NCBI RefSeq assembly: GCF_013778455.1
Contig: NZ_JACEHE010000033.1
Span: 1 to 64,000, forward strand
DNA length: 64,000 bases
Reading direction: 5' to 3'
DNA from: Streptomyces himalayensis subsp. himalayensis
GTDB taxonomy: Bacteria > Actinomycetota > Actinomycetes > Streptomycetales > Streptomycetaceae
Numbering within the stretch: position 1 is the stretch's first letter; each line of letters begins with the position of its first letter. The translations under genes and the position numbers were made by a program. The notes below the pieces were generated by a model that ran no database searches, was not told where the DNA came from, and saw only the letters and a program-made list of their open reading frames with translations. Below, in pieces: positions 43,983 to 53,389 of this stretch.

Positions 43983-44873
43983 TCAGGACGAGGGCGTTGC
44001 TTCGAAGCTGGCGAAGTAGGCGGCGGCCATGTCCTCGTCGCCGTGGCCCTGCGCTGCGGCGCGCTCCAGGCGTTCGGCGCTCGCGGCGGCGACGTCCAGG
44101 CGTACACCGTTCTGCCGACCGGCTTCGACGATCAGGCGGGTGTCCTTGGCGGCGGTGGCCACAGCGAACTGGGCAGGAGACAGCTGGTCGTTCAAGACCA
44201 ACGCCGTCTTGGCGCGCAGGTAGCCCATGTCGAGCGGGCCGCCGGCGATGGCGTCGAAGAAGTTCTGCGGGTCCACGCCGAGGGCCTTGGCGAGGGCGAG
44301 GACTTCGCCGGCGGCGTTGGTGGCCGCGATGACCCAGCTGTTGGCCACCAGCTTCAGGCGCGTCGCGCTGCCCGCCGCGCCGTCCTCACCGGTCCACACG
44401 GTGCGGGCTCCGACGGCGTCGAACACCGGCGTCACCACGTCCCTGCCCTCGCTTGGACCGGCCGCCAGGATGAGCAGCTGTCCGGACTCGGCGGGCTGGC
44501 GGGTGCCGAGCACGGGCGCGTCGTAGAAGAGCAGGTCGTGCTCGCGGGCGAAGGCGGCCAGTTCGCCGGTCGACTCGATGCCCGCGGTGGTCGACTGCAC
44601 CCAGGCGGTCCCGGGGCCCAGGGCCGGCGCGGCCTGGCGCATGACGTCGAGGGCGGCGTGGCCGTCGTACAGCATGGTCAGGACGACATCGGCGCCCTGC
44701 ACCGCTTCGGCGGGGGTGTCGGCGATGTGCACGTCGTCGGCGGCCAGCGGTTCGGCCTTGTCGCGGGTGCGGTTCCAGGCGCGGACGGTGTGCCCGGCGC
44801 GGGCGAGGTTCCGGGCCATCCCGGCCCCCATGATCCCCGTACCCAGGACACCAACGGTGAGCGTGTCGGTCAT
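43983..44873 (-). CDS. NAD(P)-dependent beta-hydroxyacid dehydrogenase
   Basis: 296 residues of the 3-hydroxyisobutyrate/6-phosphogluconate dehydrogenase superfamily. The Rossmann motif GVLGTGIMGAGMARNLARAG is followed by WNRTRDKA (Arg suggests NADP), the substrate-binding DAPVLGTRQPAESGQLLILA and a catalytic Lys in LKLVANSWVIAATNAAGE. It reduces or oxidises a short beta-hydroxy acid, or possibly an imine, since imine reductases share this fold. Start ATG 44873 at the Rossmann N-terminus. Confidence 0.87.
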   Translation of the reverse strand: MTDTLTVGVLGTGIMGAGMARNLARAGHTVRAWNRTRDKAEPLAADDVHIADTPAEAVQGADVVLTMLYDGHAALDVMRQAAPALGPGTAWVQSTTAGIESTGELAAFAREHDLLFYDAPVLGTRQPAESGQLLILAAGPSEGRDVVTPVFDAVGARTVWTGEDGAAGSATRLKLVANSWVIAATNAAGEVLALAKALGVDPQNFFDAIAGGPLDMGYLRAKTALVLNDQLSPAQFAVATAAKDTRLIVEAGRQNGVRLDVAAASAERLERAAAQGHGDEDMAAAYFASFEATPSS

Positions 44874-44965
44874 GACGTCAACTCCGTGCTGTGTGTTCGC
44901 GTTCTCCCACCTGGACGGTACGACACCGGGCGCAACCCGAGGCCATGGGCGCACCCAGGGCGCGC

Positions 44966-45112
44966 TTACTGGGAGGCGGCGCGGACGAGGCCGTCCAGCC
45001 ACGCGTGCAGCACGTCCAGATGCCCCTCCGGCCTGCCGTCCTGCTTGGCCGTCCACGACAGACGGCCCGGGACGCCCTCGGCAGGCGCCTGGAACTCGAC
45101 GACGCGCGCGCG
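44966..45112 (-). pseudogene. C-terminal fragment, possibly SRPBCC-like
   Basis: About 48 codons on the minus strand end at TAA 44966-44968 and read VVEFQAPAEGVPGRLSWTAK, then EGHLDVLHAWLDGLVRAAS. The pattern resembles the last strand and helix of SRPBCC proteins. No start or upstream part is present. Confidence 0.35.
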
Positions 45113-45127
45113 TCCAGCGGCGGGCGG

Positions 45128-45257
45128 TCTGACGCGGGAGACCATCTGCCAACGCCTGCGTACCATCGAGCGCCTGCTCGACTGCGACGAATCCGGCGAA
45201 CAGCGCGCCGAGCTGCACCTGGCACTCACAGCTCTCGATGTCCTGCCAGTCCGCTGA
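45128..45257 (+). pseudogene. PucR-type HTH regulator, C-terminal fragment
   Basis: About 42 codons to TGA 45255-45257 read TRETICQRLRTIERLLDCDE and GEQRAELHLALTALDVL, the C-terminal helix-turn-helix of PucR/CdaR-type regulators. Everything upstream is missing; it abuts the SRPBCC-like fragment head to tail. Confidence 0.5.
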
Positions 45258-45275
45258 CGAGCGGGAAGAGTGCCT

Positions 45276-47828
45276 CTACGACCTGGCCGTCGCGGGAAGT
45301 TCGGCAGGGACGGACGCATGGCTCCGGGCCGCCGGGAGCGTGAGGACCATGGTGAGGCCGCCGCCGGGCGTGTCCTCGGCGGTGAGGGTGCCGCCCATGG
45401 CCTCGGCGAAGCCGCGGGCGACCGCCAGTCCGAGGCCGACTCCCGCGCCGCGCGGGGCGTCGCCGTAGCGCTGGAAGGGCTCGAAGATACGGTCCTTGGC
45501 CTCGTCGGGGACGCCAGGGCCACGGTCGACGACGCGCACCTCCACTCGCTCGGCGAGCGCGCTGGCCGACACCGCCACCGGCTCACCGACACGGCTGTAC
45601 TTGACGGCGTTCTCCACGACGTTGGCGACGGCGCGTTCCAGCAGGCCCTTGTCGACGGCGACCATCGGCAGGGTTTCGGGAACGTCCAGGACGACGACCG
45701 AGTCGTGGTCGGGGATGCCGACGAGTGCCATGGGGACCACCTCGTCGAGGTCCACCTCGCGGATGAGCGGCGCGACCGTGCCGGTCTGCAGGCGGGACAT
45801 GTCGAGGAGGTTCCCCACCAGGTGATCGAGGCGGTCGGCGCCCTCCTCGATCGCTTCGAGGAGTTCCGCACGGTCCTCCTCGGACCACTCGACGTCGTCG
45901 GAGCGGAGCGAGGAGACGGATGCCTTGATTCCGGCGAGGGGTGTGCGCAGGTCGTGGCTGACGGCGGCGAGCAGCGCGGTGCGGATGCGGTTGCCCTCTG
46001 CCAGTTCCTTTGCCTGGTCGGCCTCGGACTGCAGGCGCTGCCGGTCCAGGACGACGGCGGCCTGGGCGGCGAAGGCGGCAAGCACACGCCGGTCCTCGGC
46101 GGGCAGCACCCGGCCGGAGAGGGCGAGCGCCATGTGGTCGCCGACGGGCACGTCCACGTCCGCGTCCTCGGGGCGCTCCACCACGGGGCCCCGGCCGACG
46201 TTGCCCGCGCAGGTCCAGGGAGCCGTGTCGTTCTCCCGCTCCAGCAGCGCTGCGGATTCCATGGCGAAGGTCTCGCGGACGCGTTCGAGCAGTGCGTCCA
46301 GGCTGGTCTCTCCGCGCAGCACGCTGCCCGCGAGGAAGGAGAGGATCTCCGACTCGGCCCGCAGCCGGGCCGCCTGATGGGTGCGCCGGGCTGCGAGGTC
46401 CACCACCGACGCCACCGACACCGCGACGCCGAAGAAGACGGCGATCGCGACGATGTTCTTCGGATCGGCGATCGTCCAGGTGTGGACGGGCGGCGTGAAG
46501 AACCAGTTCAGCAGCAGCGACCCCACCGCCGCCGAGGCCAGTGCGGGCAGCAGACCGCCCAGCAGGGCCGCTGCCACCGTCACGGTCAGGAACAGCAGCA
46601 CGTCGTTGGCCAGGCCGACGTCGAGTGCGGCCGTGCTGAGCAGCAGGGTGAGCAGCGCCGGTCCACCGAGGCCCACCAGCCAGCCCCAGATCATCCGGGC
46701 CCGGCCCAGACGCGCGCCTCGCGCGACGGGCAGCCCGCGTCCCTTGCCCGCCTCGTCGTGGGTGATCAGGTGGACGTCCAGGTCCGGTCCCGATTCCCGG
46801 GCCACGGTGGCGCCGACGCCGGGTCCGAAGACGTACTGCCAACTCTTGCGACGTGACACACCGAGCACGATCTGGGTGGCGTTGACCCCGCGTGCGAAGT
46901 CCAGGAGCGCGGCGGGGATGTCGTCGCCGACCACGTGGTGGAAGGTGCCGCCGAGGTCCTCCACGAGGGTGCGCTGGACGGCGAGTTCCTTGGGCGAGGC
47001 CGAGCTGAGACCGTCGCTGCGGGCGATGTACACGGCGAGCACCTCACCTCCGGCGCCCTTCTCCGCCAGTCGCGCCGCGCGGCGGATCAGCGTACGGCCC
47101 TCGGGACCACCTGTGAGGCCGACCACGATGCGCTCGCGGGAGCCCCAGATCGCCGAGACGTGGTGCTCGCTGCGGTACTCGGTCAGGTACTCGTCGACCC
47201 GGTCGGCCACCCACAGCAGCGCCAGTTCCCGAAGCGCCGTCAGATTGCCGGGCCGGAAGTAGTTCGACAGGGCCGCGTCGACCTTGTCCGGCTTGTAGAT
47301 GTTGCCGTGCGCCATGCGGCGGCGCAGTGCCTCGGGCGACATGTCGACCAGCTCGACCTGGTCGGCCCGCCGCACCACCTCGTCGGGGAGGGTCTCCTTC
47401 TGCCGTACGCCGGTTATCGACTCGACGACGTCGCCGAGGGACTCCAGGTGCTGGATGTTCACCGTCGAGATGACGTCGATCCCGGCCTCGAGCAGCTCCT
47501 CGACGTCCTGCCAGCGCTTGTCGTTGCGCGAACCGGGGATGTTGGTGTGCGCGAGCTCGTCCACCAGGGCCACCTGCGGGCGTCTGGCCAGTACGGCGTC
47601 GACGTCCATCTCCGTGAACGTCGTTTCCCGGTATGCGAGTTCCTTGCGCGGGATCTGCTCCAGGCCGTGCAGCATCACCTCGGTACGCGGTCGGGCGTGG
47701 TGCTCCACGAAGGCGACGACGCAGTCGGTGCCCCGCTCGACGCGGCGGTGTGCCTCGGACAGCATCGCGTACGTCTTGCCTACGCCCGGTGCCGCACCGA
47801 GGTAGATCCGGAGCTTGCCGCGTGCCAT
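45276..47828 (-). CDS. kdpD: osmosensitive K+ channel sensor histidine kinase KdpD
   Basis: 850 residues, full length. The N-terminal KdpD domain has Walker A GAAPGVGKT (11-19) and DELAHTNIPGSRNDKRWQDV. A USP-like domain follows (SRERIVVGLTGGPEGRTLIR). Four closely spaced transmembrane helices lie around 395-490. Then come GAF-like sequence, the H-box AAVSHDLRTPLAGIK (His near 626) and the ATPase domain with NVVENAVKYS, DRGPGVPD and GVGLGLAVARGFAEAMGG. It senses K+ limitation or turgor and should phosphorylate KdpE, but the kdpE gene immediately upstream is reduced to a stub. Confidence 0.95.
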   Translation of the reverse strand: MARGKLRIYLGAAPGVGKTYAMLSEAHRRVERGTDCVVAFVEHHARPRTEVMLHGLEQIPRKELAYRETTFTEMDVDAVLARRPQVALVDELAHTNIPGSRNDKRWQDVEELLEAGIDVISTVNIQHLESLGDVVESITGVRQKETLPDEVVRRADQVELVDMSPEALRRRMAHGNIYKPDKVDAALSNYFRPGNLTALRELALLWVADRVDEYLTEYRSEHHVSAIWGSRERIVVGLTGGPEGRTLIRRAARLAEKGAGGEVLAVYIARSDGLSSASPKELAVQRTLVEDLGGTFHHVVGDDIPAALLDFARGVNATQIVLGVSRRKSWQYVFGPGVGATVARESGPDLDVHLITHDEAGKGRGLPVARGARLGRARMIWGWLVGLGGPALLTLLLSTAALDVGLANDVLLFLTVTVAAALLGGLLPALASAAVGSLLLNWFFTPPVHTWTIADPKNIVAIAVFFGVAVSVASVVDLAARRTHQAARLRAESEILSFLAGSVLRGETSLDALLERVRETFAMESAALLERENDTAPWTCAGNVGRGPVVERPEDADVDVPVGDHMALALSGRVLPAEDRRVLAAFAAQAAVVLDRQRLQSEADQAKELAEGNRIRTALLAAVSHDLRTPLAGIKASVSSLRSDDVEWSEEDRAELLEAIEEGADRLDHLVGNLLDMSRLQTGTVAPLIREVDLDEVVPMALVGIPDHDSVVVLDVPETLPMVAVDKGLLERAVANVVENAVKYSRVGEPVAVSASALAERVEVRVVDRGPGVPDEAKDRIFEPFQRYGDAPRGAGVGLGLAVARGFAEAMGGTLTAEDTPGGGLTMVLTLPAARSHASVPAELPATARS

Positions 47829-47880
47829 CGTCTCGTCCCTGTGGTCGTGTGCGATCGGGTCATGAGGAGCGGAGTGCGGG

Positions 47881-48036
47881 TCAGTTCTCGAAGCGGTGCG
47901 GCTGGCGCGTGGCCGCCAGTCGCACGGCCGTTGCCCCGTCCGGCGCCGCGTCGACGCCGTGGTGGCGGGCCTGCTTGTCGATGACGAGCGCGCGTACGAG
48001 CTGGAGATCGTCCTCCACGACCAGCACCCGGGTCAT
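47881..48036 (-). pseudogene. kdpE: KdpE response regulator with internal deletion
   Basis: Only 51 codons remain. MTRVLVVEDDLQLVRALV and AAPDGATAVRLAATRQP are the first ~46 residues of a KdpE receiver domain, with the acidic pair Glu-Asp. Then HRFEN and a stop follow directly. OmpR-family regulators end in a GxGYRF-type motif, so the final residues look like the true C-terminus joined to the N-terminus by an in-frame deletion of roughly 170-180 codons. The phospho-acceptor Asp and the whole DNA-binding domain are lost. The start ATG is at 48034-48036, between kdpC and kdpD, the normal kdpE position. Confidence 0.8.
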
Positions 48037-48159
48037 CGGTGTGCGCCTTTCGTGTCGTGCGCGGGGGCGGAGCACTCCGCAGGGGCTTCGTGGCACCGGG
48101 AACCGGCGGACCGGAGTGTGTCCCGGGCCGCCGGCTTCCGCACAGCATGCGTAAACCCA

Positions 48160-48831
48160 TCAGCTCTCCGCCAGGAGTTCCTTGAGCGCGATGTTGAGTT
48201 CGAGGACGTTCACGCGGGGCTCGCCGATGAAGCCGAGGGTGCGGCCCTCGGTGTGCTCGTCGACGAGCTTCTGTACCTGCTCGACGGACAGACCGTTCTT
48301 CTCCGCGATCCGGTGCACCTGAAGGTCGGCGTACTGCGGGGAGATGTCCGGGTCCAGGCCGGAGCCTGAGGAGGTGACCGCGTCGGCGGGCACGTCCGAG
48401 GGCTTCACCTTGTAGTCCGCGGTGGAGTTGTCCTTGACGACGGCGGCCTTGGCGTCCTTGATCCACTGGATGAGCTCTTCGTTGTCGCCGGAGCGGTTGG
48501 TGGCGCCGGAGAGGATGAGCTTGTACTGGGTGTTGACGCTGTTGGTGCCGAGGCCGTTCTGCGGGCGGCCCTGGAACCACTTCAGGTCGGGCTCCGGGGT
48601 CTCCTGACCCTCCTTCAGCGGAAGGTTGTACGCCTGGCCGATGAGCGAGGAGCCGACGACCTGGCCGGTGTGGTCCTTGATGTCCGAGCCGTTCGCCTTG
48701 CTGTCGAACAGCCCCTGGGCCACGCCGGTGACGACCAGCGGATAGAGGATGCCCGTCACCACGGTCAGTACGAGGAGAGCCCGCAGGCCCGCCGCGAAAA
48801 GCCGGGCGGTGTTGATGACCGAATTGTTCAT
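48160..48831 (-). CDS. kdpC: K+-transporting ATPase subunit C
   Basis: 223 residues. A single N-terminal membrane anchor (about 10-38) is followed by the external KdpC domain with GSSLIGQAYNLPLKEGQETP, FQGRPQNGLGTNSVNTQ, SGSGLDPDISPQYADLQVHRI and GFIGEPRVNVLELNIALKEL. KdpC stabilises the KdpA/KdpB complex. It begins five bases after kdpB. Confidence 0.95.
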   Translation of the reverse strand: MNNSVINTARLFAAGLRALLVLTVVTGILYPLVVTGVAQGLFDSKANGSDIKDHTGQVVGSSLIGQAYNLPLKEGQETPEPDLKWFQGRPQNGLGTNSVNTQYKLILSGATNRSGDNEELIQWIKDAKAAVVKDNSTADYKVKPSDVPADAVTSSGSGLDPDISPQYADLQVHRIAEKNGLSVEQVQKLVDEHTEGRTLGFIGEPRVNVLELNIALKELLAES

Positions 48832-48836
48832 GGCGA

Positions 48837-50939
48837 TCAGCCGACTCCGGGAATCAGAGAGATGAGTACGTCGATGATCTTGATGCCGATGAAGGGGGCG
48901 ATGAGCCCGCCCAGGCCGTAGATCCCGAGGTTGCGCCGGAGCATCCTGTCGGCGCTCACCGGCCGGTACTGCACGCCGCGCAGGGCGAGCGGTACGAGGG
49001 CGATGATGATCAGCGCGTTGAAGATGACCGCGGACAGGATGGCGGAGTCCGGCGAGGACAGCTGCATGATGTTCAGCTTGTCCAGGCCCGGGTAGACCGC
49101 CGCGAACAGCGCCGGGATGATCGCGAAGTACTTCGCGACGTCGTTGGCGATGGAGAACGTCGTCAACGCGCCCCGAGTGATGAGGAGTTGTTTGCCGATC
49201 TCGACGATCTCGATGAGCTTGGTCGGGTTGGAGTCGAGGTCGACCATGTTGCCGGCCTCCTTGGCGGCCGACGTTCCGGTGTTCATCGCCACGCCGACAT
49301 CGGCCTGGGCCAGCGCGGGCGCGTCGTTCGTACCGTCGCCGGTCATCGCGACGAGCTTGCCGCCCGCCTGCTCGCGCTTGATGAGCGCCATCTTGTCCTC
49401 AGGCGTGGCCTCGGCGAGGAAGTCGTCGACGCCCGCCTCCTCGGCGATCGCCTTGGCGGTCAGCGGGTTGTCACCCGTGATCATGACAGTCTTGATGCCC
49501 ATGCGGCGCAGCTCGTCGAACCGCTCGCGCATGCCGTCCTTGACGACGTCCTTGAGGTGGATGACGCCGAGGACGCGGGCGCCTCCGGTGTCCTCGATCG
49601 CCACGAGCAGCGGGGTGCCGCCCGCTTCGGAGATACGGTTCGCGATCCCGTCCGCGTCGTCGGCGACCTCGCCGCCGCGCTCCTGCACCCAGGCGAGGAC
49701 GGAACCGGCCGCACCCTTGCGGATCTTCTTGCCGTCGACGTCCACACCCGACATACGGGTCTGGGCGGTGAAGCCGATCCACTCGGCGTTCGCCAACTCG
49801 CCCTGGTGGCGCTCGCGCAACCCGTACTTCTCCTTCGCCAGTACGACGATGGAGCGGCCCTCGGGCGTCTCATCGGCCAGCGAGGACAGCTGGGCGGCGT
49901 CCGCGACCTCGGCTTCCGTCACGCCCTGCACCGGCACGAACTCGGCGGCCTGCCGGTTGCCGAACGTGATGGTCCCGGTCTTGTCGAGCAGCAGCGTCGA
50001 CACGTCGCCGGCCGCCTCGACCGCACGGCCGGACATGGCGAGCACGTTGCGCTGCACCAGCCGGTCCATGCCCGCGATGCCGATCGCCGACAGCAGCGCG
50101 CCGATCGTGGTGGGGATCAGGCAGACCAGCAGGGCCACCAGCACGACCATGGTCAGGTGCGTGCCGGCGTAGTCCGCGAACGGCGGCAGCGTGGCGACGG
50201 CCAGCAGGAAGACGATGGTGAGCGATGCCAGGAGGATGTTCAGCGCGATCTCGTTGGGCGTCTTCTGCCGCGCGGCACCCTCGACCAGGTTGATCATCCG
50301 GTCGATGAAGGTCTCACCGGGCTTCGTCGTGATCTTGATGACGATGCGGTCGGACAGCACCTTCGTACCGCCGGTGACGGCCGACCGGTCACCGCCCGAC
50401 TCCCGGATGACCGGGGCCGACTCGCCGGTGATGGCCGACTCGTCGACGCTCGCTACACCCTCGACCACGTCACCGTCGCCGGGGATGATGTCACCCGCCT
50501 CGCACACGACCAGGTCGCCGATGCGCAGCTCGGTGCCGGGCACCCGCTCCTCACGGTCGCCCACGAGCCGCCGGGCCACGGTGTCGGTCTTGGCCTTGCG
50601 CAGCGTGTCGGCCTGCGCCTTGCCGCGCCCCTCGGCGACGGCCTCCGCCAGGTTGGCGAAGATGACGGTCAGCCAGAGCCAGGCGCTGATCGCCCAGCCG
50701 AACCAGTCGCCCGGGTCCGTGAAGGAGAACACCGTCGTCAGGACGGACCCGACCAGCACCACAAACATCACGGGCGACTTGACCATCACCCGCGGGTCGA
50801 GCTTGCGGAAGGCGTCCGGCAGCGACCTGACCAGCTGCCTGGGGTCGAAGAGCCCGGCGCCGACGCGGCCCTCGGGGGTCTTGTGGGCGGTCGGTACGTC
50901 GCTGTACGGCGCCCGGGTCGGAGTGGTGGCGGTGGACAT
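48837..50939 (-). CDS. kdpB: K+-transporting P-type ATPase subunit B
   Basis: 700 residues from ATG 50939. All P-type ATPase motifs are present: the TGES region (VDESAITGESAPVIRESGGD), the phosphorylation site DKTGTITFGN (about 319), the KdpB-typical FTAQTRMSGVDVDG, and the hinge MTGDGTNDAPALAQADVG. It hydrolyses ATP to drive K+ uptake through KdpA. ATG 50939 has GAGGA five bases upstream; an in-frame ATG at 50972 that overlaps the kdpA stop (ATGA) is an alternative. Confidence 0.95.
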   Translation of the reverse strand: MSTATTPTRAPYSDVPTAHKTPEGRVGAGLFDPRQLVRSLPDAFRKLDPRVMVKSPVMFVVLVGSVLTTVFSFTDPGDWFGWAISAWLWLTVIFANLAEAVAEGRGKAQADTLRKAKTDTVARRLVGDREERVPGTELRIGDLVVCEAGDIIPGDGDVVEGVASVDESAITGESAPVIRESGGDRSAVTGGTKVLSDRIVIKITTKPGETFIDRMINLVEGAARQKTPNEIALNILLASLTIVFLLAVATLPPFADYAGTHLTMVVLVALLVCLIPTTIGALLSAIGIAGMDRLVQRNVLAMSGRAVEAAGDVSTLLLDKTGTITFGNRQAAEFVPVQGVTEAEVADAAQLSSLADETPEGRSIVVLAKEKYGLRERHQGELANAEWIGFTAQTRMSGVDVDGKKIRKGAAGSVLAWVQERGGEVADDADGIANRISEAGGTPLLVAIEDTGGARVLGVIHLKDVVKDGMRERFDELRRMGIKTVMITGDNPLTAKAIAEEAGVDDFLAEATPEDKMALIKREQAGGKLVAMTGDGTNDAPALAQADVGVAMNTGTSAAKEAGNMVDLDSNPTKLIEIVEIGKQLLITRGALTTFSIANDVAKYFAIIPALFAAVYPGLDKLNIMQLSSPDSAILSAVIFNALIIIALVPLALRGVQYRPVSADRMLRRNLGIYGLGGLIAPFIGIKIIDVLISLIPGVG

Positions 50940-50968
50940 CGAGTCCTCTTGCTTCTGTATACGGGTGG

Positions 50969-52648
50969 TCATGCCGCCAGCCCCTCGGCGAGCGGGCCCA
51001 GCGCGAGGGCCGGGAAGTACGTCAGACCGGTGATGATCAGGATCGCGCCCACCAACAGGCCGGTGAACAGCGGCTTTTCGGTGCGCAGGGTGCCCGCGGT
51101 GACCGGCACCGGCTTCTGCTCGGCGAGCGAGCCCGCGAGCGCCAGGACGAACACCATCGGCAGGAACCGGCCGAGCAGCATCGCGAGCCCGATCGTGGTG
51201 TTGAACCACTGGGTGTCGGCGTTCAGACCGGCGAAGGCGGAGCCGTTGTTGTTGGCGCCCGAGGTGTAGGCGTACAGGATCTCGGAGAATCCGTGCGCCC
51301 CGCTGTTGGTCATCGAGTTGCCAGGCGTCGGCAGCGCCATCGCCGCGGCGGTGAAGACGAGCACCAGCGTCGGGGTGATCAGGATGTAGAGCGCGGCCAG
51401 CTTGATCTCGCGGGTGCCGATCTTCTTGCCCAGGTACTCAGGCGTACGGCCCACCATCAGGCCCGCGATGAACACCGCGATGATCGCCATGATCAGGATG
51501 CCGTAGAGGCCGGAGCCCACACCGCCGGGCGCGATCTCGCCCAGCATCATGCCGAGCATCGCGATACCGCCGCCGAGACCGGTGAACGAGGAGTGGAAGG
51601 AATCCACCGCACCGGTCGAGGTCAGGGTGGTCGACACTGCGAAGATCGACGACGCGCCGACCCCGAAGCGGACCTCCTTGCCCTCCAGGGCGCCACCCGC
51701 GATCTCGAACGCCGGGCCGCGGTGGGCGAACTCGGTCCACATCATCAGGGCGACGAAGCCGACCCAGATGGTCGCCATGGTGGCGAGGAGCGCGTAGCCC
51801 TGCTTGACGCTGCCGACCATGACCCCGAACGTGCGGGTCAGCGTGAACGGGATGACCAGGAGCAGGAAGATCTCGAACAGGTTGGTGAACGGGGTGGGGT
51901 TCTCGAAGGGGTGTGCGCTGTTGGCGTTGAAGTAACCGCCGCCGTTGGTGCCCAGCTCCTTGATGGCCTCCTGCGAGGCGACCGCGCCTCCGTTCCACTC
52001 CTGCGCACCCCCCATGCTGTGCCCATTGAAGAATTGTCCGACCTCGTGGATCCCGGAGAAGTTCTGGATGGCGCCGCAGGCCACGAGGACGATCGCTGCG
52101 ACGACGGAGAGCGGCAGCAGGATGCGGGTCACACCGCGTACCATGTCGGACCAGAAGTTGCCGAGGTCACCGGTGCGAGAACGGGCGAAGCCGCGCACCA
52201 GCGCCACGGCCACCGCCATGCCGACAGCGGCGGAGACGAAGTTCTGCACCGCGAGACCGGCGGTCTGCACGACGTGGCCCATGGCCTGCTCGCCGTAGTA
52301 GGACTGCCAGTTGGTGTTCGACACGAAGGACGCGGCGGTGTTGAACGCCTGGTCCGGGTCGATGGATGCGAAGCCCAGCGAGCCGGGCAGGACGCCCTGG
52401 ATCCGCTGCAGCAGGTACAGGAACAGAACGCCGGCGGCCGAGAAGGCGAGGACACCGCGCAGATAGGCGGGCCAGCGCATCTCGGTGGCCGGGTTGGCGC
52501 CGATGCCCTTGTAGATCCACTTCTCGACGCGCCAGTGCTTGTCGGAGGAGTAGACGCGGGCCATGTAGTCGCCCAGGGGGCGGTGGACGAGCGCCAGCGC
52601 GGCTATGAGCGCGAGCAGCTGGAGCACGCCGGCAAGTACGGGACCCAT
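50969..52648 (-). CDS. kdpA: K+-transporting ATPase subunit A
   Basis: 559 residues, about ten membrane segments, with the four K+-channel-like pore loops of KdpA: NTAASFVSNTNWQSY, KELGTNGGGYFNANSAHPFE, TTLTSTGAVDSFHSSFTGLG and YAYTSGANNNGSAFAGL. It is the K+-selective channel subunit of the high-affinity pump. It follows kdpF by 8 bp. Confidence 0.95.
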   Translation of the reverse strand: MGPVLAGVLQLLALIAALALVHRPLGDYMARVYSSDKHWRVEKWIYKGIGANPATEMRWPAYLRGVLAFSAAGVLFLYLLQRIQGVLPGSLGFASIDPDQAFNTAASFVSNTNWQSYYGEQAMGHVVQTAGLAVQNFVSAAVGMAVAVALVRGFARSRTGDLGNFWSDMVRGVTRILLPLSVVAAIVLVACGAIQNFSGIHEVGQFFNGHSMGGAQEWNGGAVASQEAIKELGTNGGGYFNANSAHPFENPTPFTNLFEIFLLLVIPFTLTRTFGVMVGSVKQGYALLATMATIWVGFVALMMWTEFAHRGPAFEIAGGALEGKEVRFGVGASSIFAVSTTLTSTGAVDSFHSSFTGLGGGIAMLGMMLGEIAPGGVGSGLYGILIMAIIAVFIAGLMVGRTPEYLGKKIGTREIKLAALYILITPTLVLVFTAAAMALPTPGNSMTNSGAHGFSEILYAYTSGANNNGSAFAGLNADTQWFNTTIGLAMLLGRFLPMVFVLALAGSLAEQKPVPVTAGTLRTEKPLFTGLLVGAILIITGLTYFPALALGPLAEGLAA

Positions 52649-52656
52649 GACGCTGG

Positions 52657-52746
52657 TCAGAACCTCTCCGGGAAAACGAGGGCGAGGACGAGATAACCCA
52701 GCAGGGCGACGGCCACGACAAGGCCGACGATGGTCTCGGCGGTCAC
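52657..52746 (-). CDS. kdpF: K+-transporting ATPase subunit F (29 residues)
   Basis: A 29-codon gene from GTG 52746: MTAETIVGLVVAVALLGYLV then LALVFPERF. This is the single-helix KdpF with the characteristic PERF-type end that stabilises the KdpABC complex. It sits directly before kdpA. Confidence 0.92.
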   Translation of the reverse strand: MTAETIVGLVVAVALLGYLVLALVFPERF

Positions 52747-52826
52747 AGCTTCGTCACCCCTTTGGCGACGAGAGCCACGAGCGCGAACACCGCGATCATG
52801 GTGAGGACGAAGGCCAGGTCGGCCAT
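52743..52826 (-). CDS. 27-residue membrane protein upstream of kdpF
   Basis: ATG 52826 with AGGAG upstream opens a 27-codon frame, MADLAFVLTMIAVFALVALV then AKGVTKL, a single hydrophobic helix with a basic end. Its TGA overlaps the kdpF GTG, so it is translationally coupled to the pump. Similar tiny genes precede kdpF in other actinobacteria as I recall; the role is unknown. Confidence 0.75.
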   Translation of the reverse strand: MADLAFVLTMIAVFALVALVAKGVTKL

Positions 52827-53389
52827 CGCGAGCTCCTGGATGAGGTTCGGAAGAGAATCGGACAACTCGAGGAAAACGCCTCTGCGGCCGGATTCGACCG
52901 CCGTTGACGACTCCCTTACGGCAGCCCCGACTCCCTTGACGCGACTCTTACGGCGGTCCCGCTCACCGTGCGGTGGGCCGTCCCGCTCGAGCTGCGGGAA
53001 CGGCCGACAGGCGCGAAGCCCGGCGCCTTGCGGCGGACCGTGCACGGCGGCGGCCGCAGCCGGGCACCTCGAACCTCACCGCCTCGAACCTCACCCGCCC
53101 AGCGGCTGAAGACGGCGTACGGCATGACGCTGTGTATTCACGCCCTGATCCGCTGGTCGACCGGCTCCCGCCCCGCATACCGCTCAGCCCGCGCCCTCTT
53201 TGCCCCGTATCTCCGCGTCTTGATGCGCCGCTGACGTCCGGCCGCCCGTTCTTAACGCAAGCTTGACGCCCTCGAGCCACCCAACCGCGGGCCCAAGCAT
53301 CACTCTCCGCTTACGCTGGTGCCGCTGATGCCGCCGTCCGAGTGATGGCCGGAACCCCACGCTGAGCCGCACCTCAGGAGAGCACGTCC
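52827..53389. other. divergent control region of kdp and the permease
   Basis: 563 bp without genes. Near the kdp start are three direct repeats: CGACTCCC at 52908-52915, CGACTCCC at 52928-52935 and CGACTC at 52942-52947. I found no c-di-AMP riboswitch pattern and no clear promoter hexamers. Confidence 0.45.

Noticed and set aside
52827..53389. c-di-AMP (ydaO) riboswitch before kdp or the permease
   Set aside because: A plausible place, but I could not find the conserved ydaO core on either strand.
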